From positions 496,001 through 560,000 of the forward strand of contig NZ_FNFN01000002.1 in assembly GCF_900101045.1 (NCBI RefSeq): a stretch of 64,000 bases of DNA. Reading direction: 5' to 3'. Below, in pieces: positions 25,348 through 34,140 of this stretch. The notes under the pieces are model-generated. The model was not told the DNA's origin and did no database searches. It was given only the letters and a program-made list of their open reading frames with translations. Position numbers and translations under genes: made by a program. The DNA comes from Nocardioides sp. YR527. Its GTDB lineage: Bacteria; Actinomycetota; Actinomycetes; Propionibacteriales; Nocardioidaceae. Every line of letters starts with the position of its first letter. Positions within the stretch are counted from its first letter, which is position 1.

Positions 25348-26025
25348 ATGCCGGACGACGAGCCGACCGCCGACCTCGGGTTCGCCCGCGTCGACCTCGA
25401 CCGGGAGCGCCGCACCGGAGACCCCGAGGTCGTGTACGCCGACGGCAAGACCCCCGAGCAGGTCGTCGCGATCCTTCGCCGACTGCACGAGGCGCATCCC
25501 ACGCGCGCCGTCCTGGCCACCCGGGTCTCCGCCGAGGCCGCCGCCCTGGTCGCGGCAGAGCTGCCGACGGCGGTCCGCGATGCCGAGGCCCGCGCGGTCA
25601 CGCTCGGGCCGCTGCCGACCCCGCAGGGCCGGGTGTGCGTCGTCGCCGCCGGGACCTCCGACGGACCGGTCGCAGCCGAGGCTGCACTCACCTGCCGGGT
25701 CCACGGCGCCGGTGTCGAGCGGATCACCGACGTCGGTGTCGCCGGGATCCACCGGCTGATGGCCGTACGCGACCGCCTCGAGGACGCCGACTGCCTGATC
25801 GTGGTCGCGGGGATGGAAGGTGCCCTGCCCTCCGTGGTCGGTGGGCTGGTCGGAGTGCCGATGATCGGGGTGCCGACGTCCGTCGGCTACGGCGCCTCCT
25901 TCGGCGGGCTGGCCGCCCTGCTGGCGATGCTCAACTCGTGTGCTCCCGGCGTGACCGTGGTCAACATCGACAACGGCTACGGCGCCGGGGTCGCGGCGGC
26001 TCGGATCGCGCGGCGGGCTCGGTGA
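25348..26025 (+). CDS. larB: Nickel pincer cofactor biosynthesis protein LarB
   Basis: A 225-residue LarB. In the known pathway it carboxylates the pyridinium ring of nicotinic acid adenine dinucleotide and hydrolyses the phosphoanhydride, giving the P2CMN precursor of the nickel-pincer nucleotide. The N-terminal segment FARVDLDRERRTGDPEVVYA is family-typical, and the C-terminal PurE-like domain holds VVAAGTSDGPVAAEAALT, AGMEGALPSVVGGLV and VPTSVGYGASFGGLAAL. Its stop overlaps the larC start. LarE and LarA genes are not in the window. Confidence 0.95.
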   Translation: MPDDEPTADLGFARVDLDRERRTGDPEVVYADGKTPEQVVAILRRLHEAHPTRAVLATRVSAEAAALVAAELPTAVRDAEARAVTLGPLPTPQGRVCVVAAGTSDGPVAAEAALTCRVHGAGVERITDVGVAGIHRLMAVRDRLEDADCLIVVAGMEGALPSVVGGLVGVPMIGVPTSVGYGASFGGLAALLAMLNSCAPGVTVVNIDNGYGAGVAAARIARRAR

Positions 26026-27227
26026 GCGTCGTCTGGGTCGACGCCTCCGCCGGAGCATCGGGGGACATGCTGCTCGGCGCGCTCCTCAGCGCCGGGGTTC
26101 CGCTCCCTGTGATCGCCGCCGCGGTCGATGCGGTCGCGCCCGAGCCCGTGGATCTCGGCGTCGAGCAGGTGCGGCGTGGCGCGCTCGCCGCGACCCGGTG
26201 TCATGTCGAGATCGCCGACTCGGTCCATCACCGCACCTGGACCGACGTCCGTGCCCTGCTGACCGGCGCCGCTCTGGACGAGGCGGTCCGTGACCTGGCG
26301 CTGCGCGTCTTCGAGCGGCTGGCCGAGGCCGAGGGCGCCGTCCACGGGATCTCTCCCGAGGAGGTCCACTTCCACGAGGTCGGAGCGCTGGACGCGATCG
26401 CGGACGTGGTCGGCGTGTGTGCCGGCTTCGTGCACCTGGGCGGAACCGAGGTCGTGGTCTCGCCGGTGGCGGTCGGCTCGGGATCGGTCCGGGCCGCTCA
26501 CGGCACCCTGTCGGTGCCGCCGCCGGCCGTGGCGCGGCTGCTCACCGGCGTACCGTCCTTCGCGGGGCCGCCCGGACACCCGGCGATGGAGATGTGTACG
26601 CCGACCGGCGCCGCGCTGCTCACCACCCTCGCAACGAGCTGGGGGGCTCAGCCGCCGATGACGACCACGGCGATCGGGGTCGGCGCGGGCGGCAAGGATC
26701 CGGAGGGCTGGTCGAACACCCTCCGCGTGCTGGTCGGCGAGGCTGCCACGCCATGGCGGGAGAAGGCCTCCACCCCGGAAACCGAGCTCGTCATCGAGGC
26801 CAACATCGACGACCTCGAACCTCGGCTGATCCCGGGAGCGATCGAAGCGCTTCTGGCGGCCGGCGCCCATGACGCCTGGGTCACGCCGATCCTGATGAAG
26901 AAGGGGCGCCCGGCCTACACCCTCCACGCTCTCACCGGTCCCGACGCCGCCGACGCGGTCCGGCGGGTGTTCTTCCGAGAGACCTCGACGATCGGCGTAC
27001 GCGAGCACGAGGTCGTCAAACACGCTCTGCCCCGCGAGATGCTGACCGTGAGCGTCGGCGGGCACCCGATCGCGGTCAAGGCAGCCCGCCTCGCCGGCGA
27101 GGTCGTCAACCTGCAGCCCGAGTGGGACGACGTAGCCCGCGCGGCCGCCGCCCTCGACCGCCCCGCCATCGACGTACTCGCCGAAGCCAAGGCACTCGCT
27201 ACGCCGCTGGTCGAGCCGGATTCGTGA
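26022..27227 (+). CDS. larC: Nickel insertion protein LarC (pincer cofactor cyclometallase)
   Basis: A 401-residue LarC, the CTP-dependent enzyme that inserts nickel into the dithiocarboxylated pincer precursor. The N-terminus WVDASAGASGDMLLGALL, the VHFHEVGALDAIADVVG metal-rich stretch near residue 110 and the C-terminal IEANIDDLEPRL domain are all present. It is one uninterrupted frame, unlike organisms where a programmed frameshift joins LarC1 and LarC2. GTG 26022 overlaps the larB stop (GTGA). It ends at a long inverted repeat. Confidence 0.94.
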   Translation: MSVVWVDASAGASGDMLLGALLSAGVPLPVIAAAVDAVAPEPVDLGVEQVRRGALAATRCHVEIADSVHHRTWTDVRALLTGAALDEAVRDLALRVFERLAEAEGAVHGISPEEVHFHEVGALDAIADVVGVCAGFVHLGGTEVVVSPVAVGSGSVRAAHGTLSVPPPAVARLLTGVPSFAGPPGHPAMEMCTPTGAALLTTLATSWGAQPPMTTTAIGVGAGGKDPEGWSNTLRVLVGEAATPWREKASTPETELVIEANIDDLEPRLIPGAIEALLAAGAHDAWVTPILMKKGRPAYTLHALTGPDAADAVRRVFFRETSTIGVREHEVVKHALPREMLTVSVGGHPIAVKAARLAGEVVNLQPEWDDVARAAAALDRPAIDVLAEAKALATPLVEPDS

Positions 27228-27241
27228 GGTACGAACGAATC

Positions 27242-27340
27242 CGTGTCGAGACCAACACGGTCCCCCGTCGCGCTCGAGGGGACTGTGTTGGTCTCGACAC
27301 GCCTCCGCCTAGCGGCTCCGGCGGCTCGACCGACGGGCCA
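27242..27340. repeat. Long inverted-repeat element, copy 1
   Basis: The left arm at 27242-27265 (starting CGTGTCGAGACCAACACG) and right arm at 27278-27301 pair over 24 bases with one mismatch, around a 12-base spacer. The flank to about 27340 carries a CTCCGCCTAGCGGCTCC.. GGCGGCTCGACC tail. A second copy in opposite orientation lies at 31671-31800. Confidence 0.85.
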
Positions 27341-27387
27341 CGGTGCGAGGATGAGGGCCGGACGTAAAGAACTGGAACGGAACCCTG

Positions 27388-27990
27388 ATGGACATCACCG
27401 TCGTCGCGCTGGCCTTCGCCGCGATCTTCGTCGTCGAGCTCCCCGACAAGACGTTCCTGGCGACCCTGGTGCTGTCGACGAAGTACCGGCCGATCTTCGT
27501 GTGGCTCGGGGTGGGTGCGGCGTTCGCGATCCAGACGCTCATCGCGGTGGCGATCGGCGGGGTGGCCACGCTCCTCCCGACCGACCTGATCCATGTCGTC
27601 GCCGCTCTGCTCTTCCTCGGCGGCGCGGTGTTCCTGTTCATCGAGGGGCGCCGCCACCACGGCACCGCGACCGAGGACGACGGCAGCGAGTTCGCCGAGA
27701 AGGCCAAGGACGTACGCGGCTTCCGCCAGGTCCTGGCCAGCTTCATGGTCCTCTTCGCGGCCGAGTGGGGAGACCTCTCCCAGCTGCTGAGCGTCTCGCT
27801 GGTGGCCCGCTACCACGACCCGGTCTCGGTCTTCATCGGCTCCTGGGCCGCGTTGCTGACGGTGTCGGGGCTCGCGGTGCTGCTGGGACGTACGCTGCTC
27901 CGGTTCATCAAGCTGCACGTCCTGCACTACGTCGGAGCCGTCGTCTGCCTCGTCCTGGGCATCCTGACCTTGGTCGAGGTGTTCGCCTGA
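27388..27990 (+). CDS. TMEM165/GDT1 (UPF0016) family cation transporter
   Basis: A 200-residue, about six-helix membrane protein made of two homologous halves. The family consensus E-x-G-D-(K/R)-(T/S) appears as ELPDKTF near residue 17 (Pro replaces Gly) and EWGDLSQ near residue 128. Family members move Mn2+ or Ca2+ against protons (for example MneA and yeast Gdt1). A central acidic loop, [13 protein letters not shown], separates the halves. It follows larC after an inverted-repeat element, and its job in manganese homeostasis is inferred from the family. Confidence 0.9.
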   Translation: MDITVVALAFAAIFVVELPDKTFLATLVLSTKYRPIFVWLGVGAAFAIQTLIAVAIGGVATLLPTDLIHVVAALLFLGGAVFLFIEGRRHHGTATEDDGSEFAEKAKDVRGFRQVLASFMVLFAAEWGDLSQLLSVSLVARYHDPVSVFIGSWAALLTVSGLAVLLGRTLLRFIKLHVLHYVGAVVCLVLGILTLVEVFA

Positions 27991-28015
27991 CGAGACGTCG
28001 CCTAGGCTGCGCGGC

Positions 28016-29218
28016 ATGGTAGAACTTGGCGCCGACAGCGAGGTCGGACGACTGCGTACGGTGATGCTCCACCGGCCCGGCCGGGAGCTGACCCGGCTGA
28101 CGCCGCGCAACAACGACAAGCTGCTCTTCGACGGCATTCCGTGGGTGAAGCGGGCCCAGGACGAGCACGACGCCTTCGCGGCCGCACTGCGGGATCGCGA
28201 CGTCGAGGTGCTCTATCTGACCGACCTGCTCACCGAGACCCTCGAGGTGCCCGAGGCGCGGAAGCTGGCGCTCGAGAACGTGCTGGGCTCGCTCACCCTC
28301 GGCGACACCCTGCGGGACTACCTGAGCGGTGCCCTCGCCGACGCCGGACCGGCCGAGCTGACCGACCACCTGACCGCGGGCATCCGCAACGACGAGGTAC
28401 GCGGCGGCCACGGTCTGGTCACCAGCCTGCTCGCTCACGACGACTTCCTCATCGACCCGCTCCCCAACCTGCTCTTCACCCGCGACTCGTCGGTGTGGAT
28501 CCGGGACCGCGCGACCGTCACGAGCCTGGCGATGCCTGCTCGCAAGCGCGAGACCGCGCTGACCGAGCTGATCTACCAGTTCCACCCGCGCTTCCGGGCC
28601 AGCCCGCGGCTGCACGGCGCCCACCTGGAGCACGTCGAGGGTGGGGACGTACTCCTCCTGGCTCCCGGTGTCGTCGCGGTCGGGGTCGGGGAGCGCACCA
28701 CCCCCGCGGGGGCCGAGCGGCTCGCCCGCCAGGTCTTCGCCGAGGGGCTCGCCCACACCGTGCTCGCGGTGCCGATCGCGCAGGAGCGCGCGACGATGCA
28801 CCTGGACACGATCGCCACGCTGGTGAACACCGACAAGATGGTGATCTACCCGAACGCGGTCGACTCGCTGGTGGCCTACGCGGTGACCCCCGGCGCCGAT
28901 GGCGGCCGGCTGAACATCGCGGCTCCGGGCCCGTTCCTCGAGGTCGCGGCCGAGGCGATGGGCATCGACAAGCTCCACCACATCGACACCGGTCTCGACC
29001 CGGTCGCCGCCGAGCGCGAGCAGTGGGACGACGGCAACAACACCCTGGCCCTGGCGCCGGGCGTGGTCGTCGCCTACGAGCGCAACACGCAGACCAACGG
29101 GGCCCTGGAGGCTGCCGGGATCGAGGTCATCGCGATCGCCGGCTCCGAGCTGGGCTCCGGCCGCGGCGGCCCGCGATGCATGAGCTGCCCGATCGCCCGT
29201 GACCCGCTGCCCGCATAG
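28016..29218 (+). CDS. arcA: Arginine deiminase
   Basis: A 400-residue enzyme hydrolysing L-arginine to citrulline and ammonia. Motifs of the guanidine-modifying fold are in order: [41 protein letters not shown] (catalytic Glu/Asp), TMHLDT (catalytic His), and the Cys nucleophile in [12 protein letters not shown] at the C-terminus. ATG 28016 is seven bases after a TAGGCT -10 box, indicating a leaderless transcript. No ornithine carbamoyltransferase or carbamate kinase is adjacent, so it does not form a full ADI operon here. Confidence 0.96.
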   Translation: MVELGADSEVGRLRTVMLHRPGRELTRLTPRNNDKLLFDGIPWVKRAQDEHDAFAAALRDRDVEVLYLTDLLTETLEVPEARKLALENVLGSLTLGDTLRDYLSGALADAGPAELTDHLTAGIRNDEVRGGHGLVTSLLAHDDFLIDPLPNLLFTRDSSVWIRDRATVTSLAMPARKRETALTELIYQFHPRFRASPRLHGAHLEHVEGGDVLLLAPGVVAVGVGERTTPAGAERLARQVFAEGLAHTVLAVPIAQERATMHLDTIATLVNTDKMVIYPNAVDSLVAYAVTPGADGGRLNIAAPGPFLEVAAEAMGIDKLHHIDTGLDPVAAEREQWDDGNNTLALAPGVVVAYERNTQTNGALEAAGIEVIAIAGSELGSGRGGPRCMSCPIARDPLPA

Positions 29219-29321
29219 GTGCCCAACCCGCGGGTAACCCCTGTAGACGAACATCGTTGATCTCTGTAACTGTCGTCACAGCGCGGCAGCCACCCCACAG
29301 CCGACCCCGAAGGAAACCCTC

Positions 29322-29693
29322 GTGACCGAGTCGTTCTTCTCCATGTTCACGCCCAAGGAGATCGCGCACATCAGTGCCACCGGCACCCGCGTGCACCTGC
29401 CCGAGGGCTGGTCGCCGATCTGGGAGGACACCCCGCCGGACAAGGCCTACATCATCCTCGACGGCACCGTCTCGGTCCGCCGGGACAAGGAGGAGATCGC
29501 CCAGTGCGGTCCCGGCGACATCATCGGCGAGGCGGCGATCCTGCGTGGGTCGCTGCGTACGGCCTCCATCGTCGCACTCACCCCGCTCGACCTGATCCAC
29601 CTCAGCGCCGACAAGCTGCAGCAGCTGTCCGTCGAGATGCCGTCGTTCGCACGGGCGCTGGACAAGGTCGCCAAGGAGAGGTTCGACTCCTGA
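29322..29693 (+). CDS. Cyclic nucleotide-binding domain protein
   Basis: A 123-residue stand-alone cNMP-binding (Crp-type) beta-barrel. GEAAILRGSLRTASIVAL resembles the phosphate-binding cassette, but the usual R-x-A-S/T sits as R-T-A-S, and the PBC glycine and glutamate are kept. No DNA-binding helix-turn-helix follows, so it is a sensor or partner rather than a regulator. GTG 29322 has AAGGAA upstream. Its stop overlaps the start of an adenylate cyclase gene, which makes cAMP feedback or cyclase regulation plausible. Confidence 0.88.
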   Translation: MTESFFSMFTPKEIAHISATGTRVHLPEGWSPIWEDTPPDKAYIILDGTVSVRRDKEEIAQCGPGDIIGEAAILRGSLRTASIVALTPLDLIHLSADKLQQLSVEMPSFARALDKVAKERFDS

Positions 29694-30712
29694 CGCTCGA
29701 CGATCAGGCTGACGAGAGTCTCGGCCAGGGCCGTAGCCGTGAGGCCGACATCGAGCTGGCCGAGGCTCTCTCCGTCGTCGAGTCCTTCGTCCTCGGCCAG
29801 ACGCCCACGCTGACCCGCGTCGAGGTGGCGGATGCCGCCGGCGTACCGATGGAGGTCACCGAGGACCTCTGGCACCACCTCGGTTTCCCGCATGCGGGCG
29901 AGGACGAGATCGCCTTCACCGATGCCGATGTCGAGGCACTGCGGATGACGCAGGAGCTCGTACGCCTCGGGGTGCTCAGCGAGGACCGGCAGGCCGCGCT
30001 CGTGCGGACCTGGGGACGGTCCTACGCACGCCTGGCCGAGTGGCAGACATCGCTGCTGGCCGAGGTCGCCCGGGAGCGGGGTGGCGACGAGGTCGAGGAC
30101 CTGGTCGCCCTGACGGGGCAGGTGCTGCCGCTCGTCGAGGCGCTGCAGGACTACGTCTGGCGCCGCCACCTGGTCAGCGCCGCCCGGCGGATGCTCACCG
30201 TCGCGGATGCCTCCGCGGTGCCGCTGGCGGTCGGCTTCCTCGACATCGTCGGCTACACCGCCCGCTCCAAGCGGCTCAGCGACAAGGAGCTGGTCGACTG
30301 GGTCGAGGAGTTCGAGGACACCTGCTCCGACATCGTCGTCGAGCACGGCGGACGGGTGATCAAATACCTCGGCGACGGGGTGTTCTTCACCTTCGAGGAC
30401 GTCGCCTCCGCGGCCCGGACCGCCCTGGACCTGGCTTCCCTCGGGGAAGACCGCGACAGCGCGTTTCCGCACGTCAGGGCCGGGATCTCCTACGGCGACG
30501 TGGTGCTCCGGCTCGGCGACGTCTTCGGTCCGACGGTCAACATCGCGGCCCGACTCACCACCCTGGCCCGGCCCTCGTCGGTGGTCATCGACGAGAACGC
30601 CGCCGCCGCGCTCGAGGACGTCGACGGCTTCCAGGTCGAGAAGATGCGGCGTACGAGCGTGAAGGGCTACTCCCGCCTGCAGCCGTTCCGGCTGCGTTCG
30701 CGGTCCGACTGA
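29690..30712 (+). CDS. Class III adenylate cyclase with N-terminal regulatory domain
   Basis: A 340-residue soluble cyclase. The N-terminal helical domain (about 15-170, FVLGQTPTLTRVEVADAAGV onwards) is the adenylate cyclase regulatory domain seen in actinobacteria. The catalytic domain (about 175-335) has metal Asp residues in FLDIVGYTA (near 183) and KYLGDGVFF (near 228), and the transition-state Asn/Arg in FGPTVNIAARLT. No ATG, GTG or TTG exists at a suitable place; the homology demands a start before GTG near codon 48. CTG 29690 overlaps the upstream TGA (CTGA) and has GGAGAGG eight bases before it, so a rare CTG start is inferred. Confidence 0.87.
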   Translation: MTLDDQADESLGQGRSREADIELAEALSVVESFVLGQTPTLTRVEVADAAGVPMEVTEDLWHHLGFPHAGEDEIAFTDADVEALRMTQELVRLGVLSEDRQAALVRTWGRSYARLAEWQTSLLAEVARERGGDEVEDLVALTGQVLPLVEALQDYVWRRHLVSAARRMLTVADASAVPLAVGFLDIVGYTARSKRLSDKELVDWVEEFEDTCSDIVVEHGGRVIKYLGDGVFFTFEDVASAARTALDLASLGEDRDSAFPHVRAGISYGDVVLRLGDVFGPTVNIAARLTTLARPSSVVIDENAAAALEDVDGFQVEKMRRTSVKGYSRLQPFRLRSRSD

Positions 30713-30780
30713 ACCGGGCCAGGAAAGTCGGGCGCCGGAGGTTGCTCCCGGGCGAGGCTTGATGGCGAAAGGAGGACCAC

Positions 30781-31653
30781 ATGATCGGAACGCTCAACAC
30801 CCTGGTCGACCTGGTCGAGGCTGAGCTCGACAGCGGGCTCGCCGGCGAGGTGGACGTGGCCCGGGTCGCCCGCGACCACGGCACCACCGAGTATCACCTG
30901 CGTCGGATGTTCTCGGCCCTGGCCGGGATGCCCCTGTCCGAATACGTACGCCGCCGCCGGATGACCCTGGCAGCGGCCGACCTGGTGGGCGGTGCCCCTG
31001 ACCTCCTGGAGGTCGCGGTGCGCTACGGCTACGGCTCGACCGAGGCGTTCGGGCGCGCGTTCCGTGCTGTGCACGGTTCGGCGCCCGCCGACGTACGCCG
31101 ATCCGGTGGTCCGCTACGCACACAACCCACGCTCAGGTTCCGCCTGAGCGTCGAAGGGAGCACCCCGATGGACGTCACCATCTCCGAAATGCCCGAGGTC
31201 AGGCTGGTCGGCCACGCCACCAAGGTCCCGCTGATCTACGAGGGCGTGAACCCGCACATCCAGGCACACATCGCCTCTCTCGATCCCTCGGCGCATGTTC
31301 GGCTCAAAGAGCTCAACGACACCGACCCGCGCGGCATCCTCGCCGTCACCGAGTCCCCGTCGCCCGATGCGCCGGAAGGATCGATGATCACCTATCTGCA
31401 CGGGGTCGCGGTCACGCCGTCGGTCACGGTGCCCGACGGACTCGACAGCATCACCGTTCCGGCCGGCTCCTGGGCGGTCTTCGCCTCCAGCGGCCCACAC
31501 CCGGAGGCGCTGCAGCAGCTCTGGGCCGCCACCGCCACCGACTGGTTCCCGTCGAACCCGTGGCGGCTCCGCCCCGGCCCGTCCGTCCTGCGCTACCTCG
31601 AGCTCACCGAGACGTACGCCTCGTGCGAGCTGTGGTTGCCGGTCGAGCAGTAA
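30781..31653 (+). CDS. AraC-family regulator with GyrI-like effector domain
   Basis: A 290-residue transcriptional regulator. An N-terminal AraC double helix-turn-helix (about 20-105: ARVARDHGTTEYHLRRMF, then AVRYGYGSTEAFGRAF) is followed by a GyrI-like/BacR effector-binding domain (about 125-290: VRLVGHATKVPLIYEG to the C-terminus). This order is that of Rob/TipA-like small-molecule sensors for drugs or lipophilic cations. AAAGGAGG precedes the ATG. It is convergent with the SEC-C gene across an inverted-repeat element. No obvious target gene is adjacent. Confidence 0.9.
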   Translation: MIGTLNTLVDLVEAELDSGLAGEVDVARVARDHGTTEYHLRRMFSALAGMPLSEYVRRRRMTLAAADLVGGAPDLLEVAVRYGYGSTEAFGRAFRAVHGSAPADVRRSGGPLRTQPTLRFRLSVEGSTPMDVTISEMPEVRLVGHATKVPLIYEGVNPHIQAHIASLDPSAHVRLKELNDTDPRGILAVTESPSPDAPEGSMITYLHGVAVTPSVTVPDGLDSITVPAGSWAVFASSGPHPEALQQLWAATATDWFPSNPWRLRPGPSVLRYLELTETYASCELWLPVEQ

Positions 31654-31670
31654 CGACGCTGGTCGAGCCC

Positions 31671-31800
31671 ATCGCTGGTCGAGCCGCCGGAGCCTCTAGG
31701 CGAAGGCGTGTCGAGACCAACACGGTCCCATCGAGCGCCGACGGGACCGTGTTGGTCTCGACACGCTCGGCCGCAGGCGGCCTCGCGGCTCGACCAGCAG
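31671..31800. repeat. Long inverted-repeat element, copy 2
   Basis: Arms 31707-31729 (starting CGTGTCGAGACCAACACG) and 31743-31765 pair perfectly over 23 bases around a 13-base spacer. Outer arms continue imperfectly with CTGGTCGAGCCGCC on the left against GCGGCTCGACCAG on the right. It fills the whole gap between the convergent AraC and SEC-C genes. The same core occurs at 27242-27301. Confidence 0.88.
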
Positions 31801-31803
31801 GGA

Positions 31804-32736
31804 TCAGCGGATGGTGACCTGACGGTTCGCGAGCCCGGCGCGAGCCGAACGCACCTCGGGGGTGATCTCGGAGTCGTCGGCGAGGGCCTCGTCGAGCAGC
31901 TTCTTGAACGCCACCGCCGGCTCCTCGAGCGCCTCGGCGCCGACCGGCAGGTCCCAGACGGGGGCGAGCAGGCCGTGGGCACGGAACATGCCGACGAAAC
32001 GCGCGTCGGGGACGATCACGTCCTCGCCGGTCACGTGCAGCCGCGCGAGCGCGGTCAGCAGGGCGTCCTCGGGCTCGGGCATCACCCAGCGCAGGTGCTC
32101 CTTGGAGCCCACCGAGGTCCAGTAGGCGGCCTCGACCGAGGTCAGTCGCTCGGTCGGCAGCACCGACTCGTTGGCGTGCTCGAGGGCGTGCTCGAAGTCG
32201 CCCTTGTCCTCGACGTCGGCGAGCCACCAGTCGAAGCCCTCGTGGACGTTGACGTCCAGCGACGAGTCGGTCACCAGGTCCTGCAGCCGCGGTCCGGGAC
32301 CGGGCGCGCTGGTCAGACCGAAGATGCCGGACTCACCGGCGGCACGCGCCTCCAGCGCCTGGAGAAGCGCCGCGGCGATGTCGCGCGACACGTCGCCGTA
32401 GTTGTGCTGCACCTGCAGCCCGGCCCAGACCTCGCCCGAGTCGCGCGACATCGCCGGCGCGGCGCCGGGCAGCAGGGTGCCCAGCGTGACGGGGGTCGAC
32501 TCGAAGCCCTTCACCGTCAGCGACACCGTCGCAGAGGGCACCAGCTCACGCAGCGCGACCAGGTCGCACTCGCCGGGCAGGCCCTCGAACGGGCGCCCCA
32601 CGAACGCGCCGCCGGCGGCACCGTGGCACGCCTTGTAGCGCTTGCCGGACCCGCACGGGCACGCCGCACGCGGGTTGGGACCGTCCGTCGGGGCCGCAGC
32701 CGCCTGACGGTTCTTGACTCGGGACTTCTTGGCCAC
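31804..32736 (-). CDS. SEC-C metal-binding motif protein (DUF5926)
   Basis: A 310-residue actinobacterial protein. A short basic N-terminus (VAKKSRVKNRQ) precedes the zinc-binding SEC-C motif CPCGSGKRYKACHG near residue 27, like the C-terminal tail of SecA; the remaining 260 residues form the DUF5926 domain, of unknown role. GTG 32736 is chosen over TTG 32742 because it starts the usual basic N-terminus and lies six bases after TAGGGT, a leaderless arrangement. It lacks the SecA motor, so it is not a translocase despite the shared motif. Confidence 0.88.
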   Translation of the reverse strand: MAKKSRVKNRQAAAAPTDGPNPRAACPCGSGKRYKACHGAAGGAFVGRPFEGLPGECDLVALRELVPSATVSLTVKGFESTPVTLGTLLPGAAPAMSRDSGEVWAGLQVQHNYGDVSRDIAAALLQALEARAAGESGIFGLTSAPGPGPRLQDLVTDSSLDVNVHEGFDWWLADVEDKGDFEHALEHANESVLPTERLTSVEAAYWTSVGSKEHLRWVMPEPEDALLTALARLHVTGEDVIVPDARFVGMFRAHGLLAPVWDLPVGAEALEEPAVAFKKLLDEALADDSEITPEVRSARAGLANRQVTIR

Positions 32737-32823
32737 GGCCAAACCCTAACCTGCCGGGCCTCCGTCCCCAGTAACACGCCGTTCGTAGGACTACTCGCCC
32801 TATCAGAACGACCGGATAGTCGG

Positions 32824-32840
32824 TGTAACAGCGTGTTACA
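32824..32840. promoter_or_regulatory. TGTAACA-GCG-TGTTACA inverted repeat
   Basis: Perfect seven-base arms, three-base centre, in the gap between the glycerophosphodiesterase stop (32847) and the SEC-C start (32736). A further GTAACACG copy lies at 32772-32779, so it may be an operator for the SEC-C promoter; without a T-run it makes a poor terminator. Confidence 0.45.
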
Positions 32841-32846
32841 GCTGGC

Positions 32847-33617
32847 TCAGCGGCCGAGCAGCTCCAGCATGAACCCCGGCCGGTCGGTGATGACCGCCTT
32901 GACCCCGAGGTCGAGGCAGAGCTTGAGCTGCTCCTCGGTGTTGACGGTGTAGACGTGGAGATTGCGGCCCTTCGACGCCAACCGCCGGGCGAGCTTCGGG
33001 TGGGCGGTGAGCATCTCGATGCCCGCTCCGAGCCACCAGTCCGGGCCGATCGCGTGCCGCAGAAGAGACCAGTTCGCAGCGCGGTCGATGAGCTGGACCA
33101 GAGGTACGCCCGGCGCCAGCCGCTCCACCCGCTGCAGCGCGGTGAAGGAGAAGCTCATCACCCGCACCGGACTGCCCGGGCCCGCCCAGCCGAAGTCGTT
33201 GAGCACGTCGACCAGCCGGCCCTCGGTCAGCCCGCCGTAGCGCGTCGGGTGCTTGGTCTCGATCGCCATCTCGACATGTCGGCCGTAATCCCGTACGACC
33301 CGCAGCAGCCGGTGCAGCGTGAGCACGCCTCGCATGTCCCGGTCCGGCGGCTCGTCCTCGCCGTCCCAGAACCCGTTCTTCCAGGCCGCGAAGTCGATCG
33401 CCTGCAGCTCGGCGAGGGTCATCTCCGAGACCAGCCCGCGCGCGCCGATCCGGCGCAGGTGCCGGTCGTGCACACAGACGAGATGACCGTCCATGGTCAG
33501 ACGTACGTCGCACTCCAAGGCGTCCGCACCCGCGTCCAGGGCCGCGACGTACGCAGCGAGGGTGTGCTCCGCGATCTCATGACTGGCGCCGCGATGCGCG
33601 ACCACCTGGGGCCTCAT
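32847..33617 (-). CDS. Glycerophosphodiester phosphodiesterase
   Basis: A 256-residue TIM-barrel enzyme that hydrolyses glycerophosphodiesters to glycerol 3-phosphate and an alcohol. The family N-terminus VVAHRGASHEIAEHTLAAY gives the first catalytic His and metal Glu, ALECDVRLTMDGHLVCVHD the remaining metal ligands and second His. The C-terminal VYTVNTEEQLKLCLDLGVKAVITDRP is canonical. No signal peptide is present, so it is likely cytosolic. ATG 33617 is chosen as the beginning of the barrel; ATG 33635 is an in-frame alternative. Confidence 0.94.
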   Translation of the reverse strand: MRPQVVAHRGASHEIAEHTLAAYVAALDAGADALECDVRLTMDGHLVCVHDRHLRRIGARGLVSEMTLAELQAIDFAAWKNGFWDGEDEPPDRDMRGVLTLHRLLRVVRDYGRHVEMAIETKHPTRYGGLTEGRLVDVLNDFGWAGPGSPVRVMSFSFTALQRVERLAPGVPLVQLIDRAANWSLLRHAIGPDWWLGAGIEMLTAHPKLARRLASKGRNLHVYTVNTEEQLKLCLDLGVKAVITDRPGFMLELLGR

Positions 33618-33696
33618 GAGGAGATTGTGGGCCATCGGACCAGCCGCGCGGCGCGACACGAGCGAGAAAAGTCACCAACCACTCCGTCAGCAGGTA

Positions 33697-34140
33697 ATGC
33701 GGTACCCGAGGGGTACGTCCTCTGGCATCGTCTCGCGGACACGAACCCGTTCGGAGGAGTTCCGGAAGGCGTACGCGAAGGCGTTCGAGAAGCTGCCACC
33801 GGCTCGGGTGCAGGAGGTCGGGACGAGCTACGGCCGCGTGCGCGCCCACTGGTTCGGCGACACCGCTGACGGCGTCCCGCTCGTGCTGCTGCCCGGCAGC
33901 GGCGCCGCCACCCCGATGTGGTCGCTCCACCTCGCCGATCTGACGGCGCTCGGCCACCCCGTGCTCGCGCTGATCGGCGGCCGCACCCGCGTCCACGACG
34001 CCACCAGGGCGGCAGCGCGCGCCCGGCTGATGCCGGGCGCGACGGTGGAGGTCTGGGCCGAGGCCGGTCACGTGGTCGACGCGACCGACCCGGAGCGGTT
34101 CGCCGCCGCCGGCCGCGACCACATCACCGCCCACGCCTAG
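33697..34140 (+). pseudogene. Alpha/beta hydrolase with internal in-frame deletion
   Basis: A 147-residue frame that joins the start of an alpha/beta hydrolase directly to its end. EEFRKAYAKAFEKLPPARV and VLLPGSGAATPMWSLHLADL (oxyanion strand and following helix) run up to LTALGHPVLALIGGRTRV, which already belongs to strand 7, followed by VEVWAEAGHVVD with the catalytic-His turn. The whole middle with the nucleophile elbow and cap, normally about 120-150 residues, is missing without a frameshift. It is therefore probably inactive. Its 3' end overlaps the convergent DoxX-like gene by four bases. Confidence 0.7.

Noticed and set aside
26022..27227. Programmed frameshift in larC as in lactobacilli
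   Set aside because: One continuous frame covers both LarC1 and LarC2 parts.
31804..32736. SecA translocase
   Set aside because: Only the short SEC-C zinc motif is shared; no DEAD-box motor or preprotein domain.
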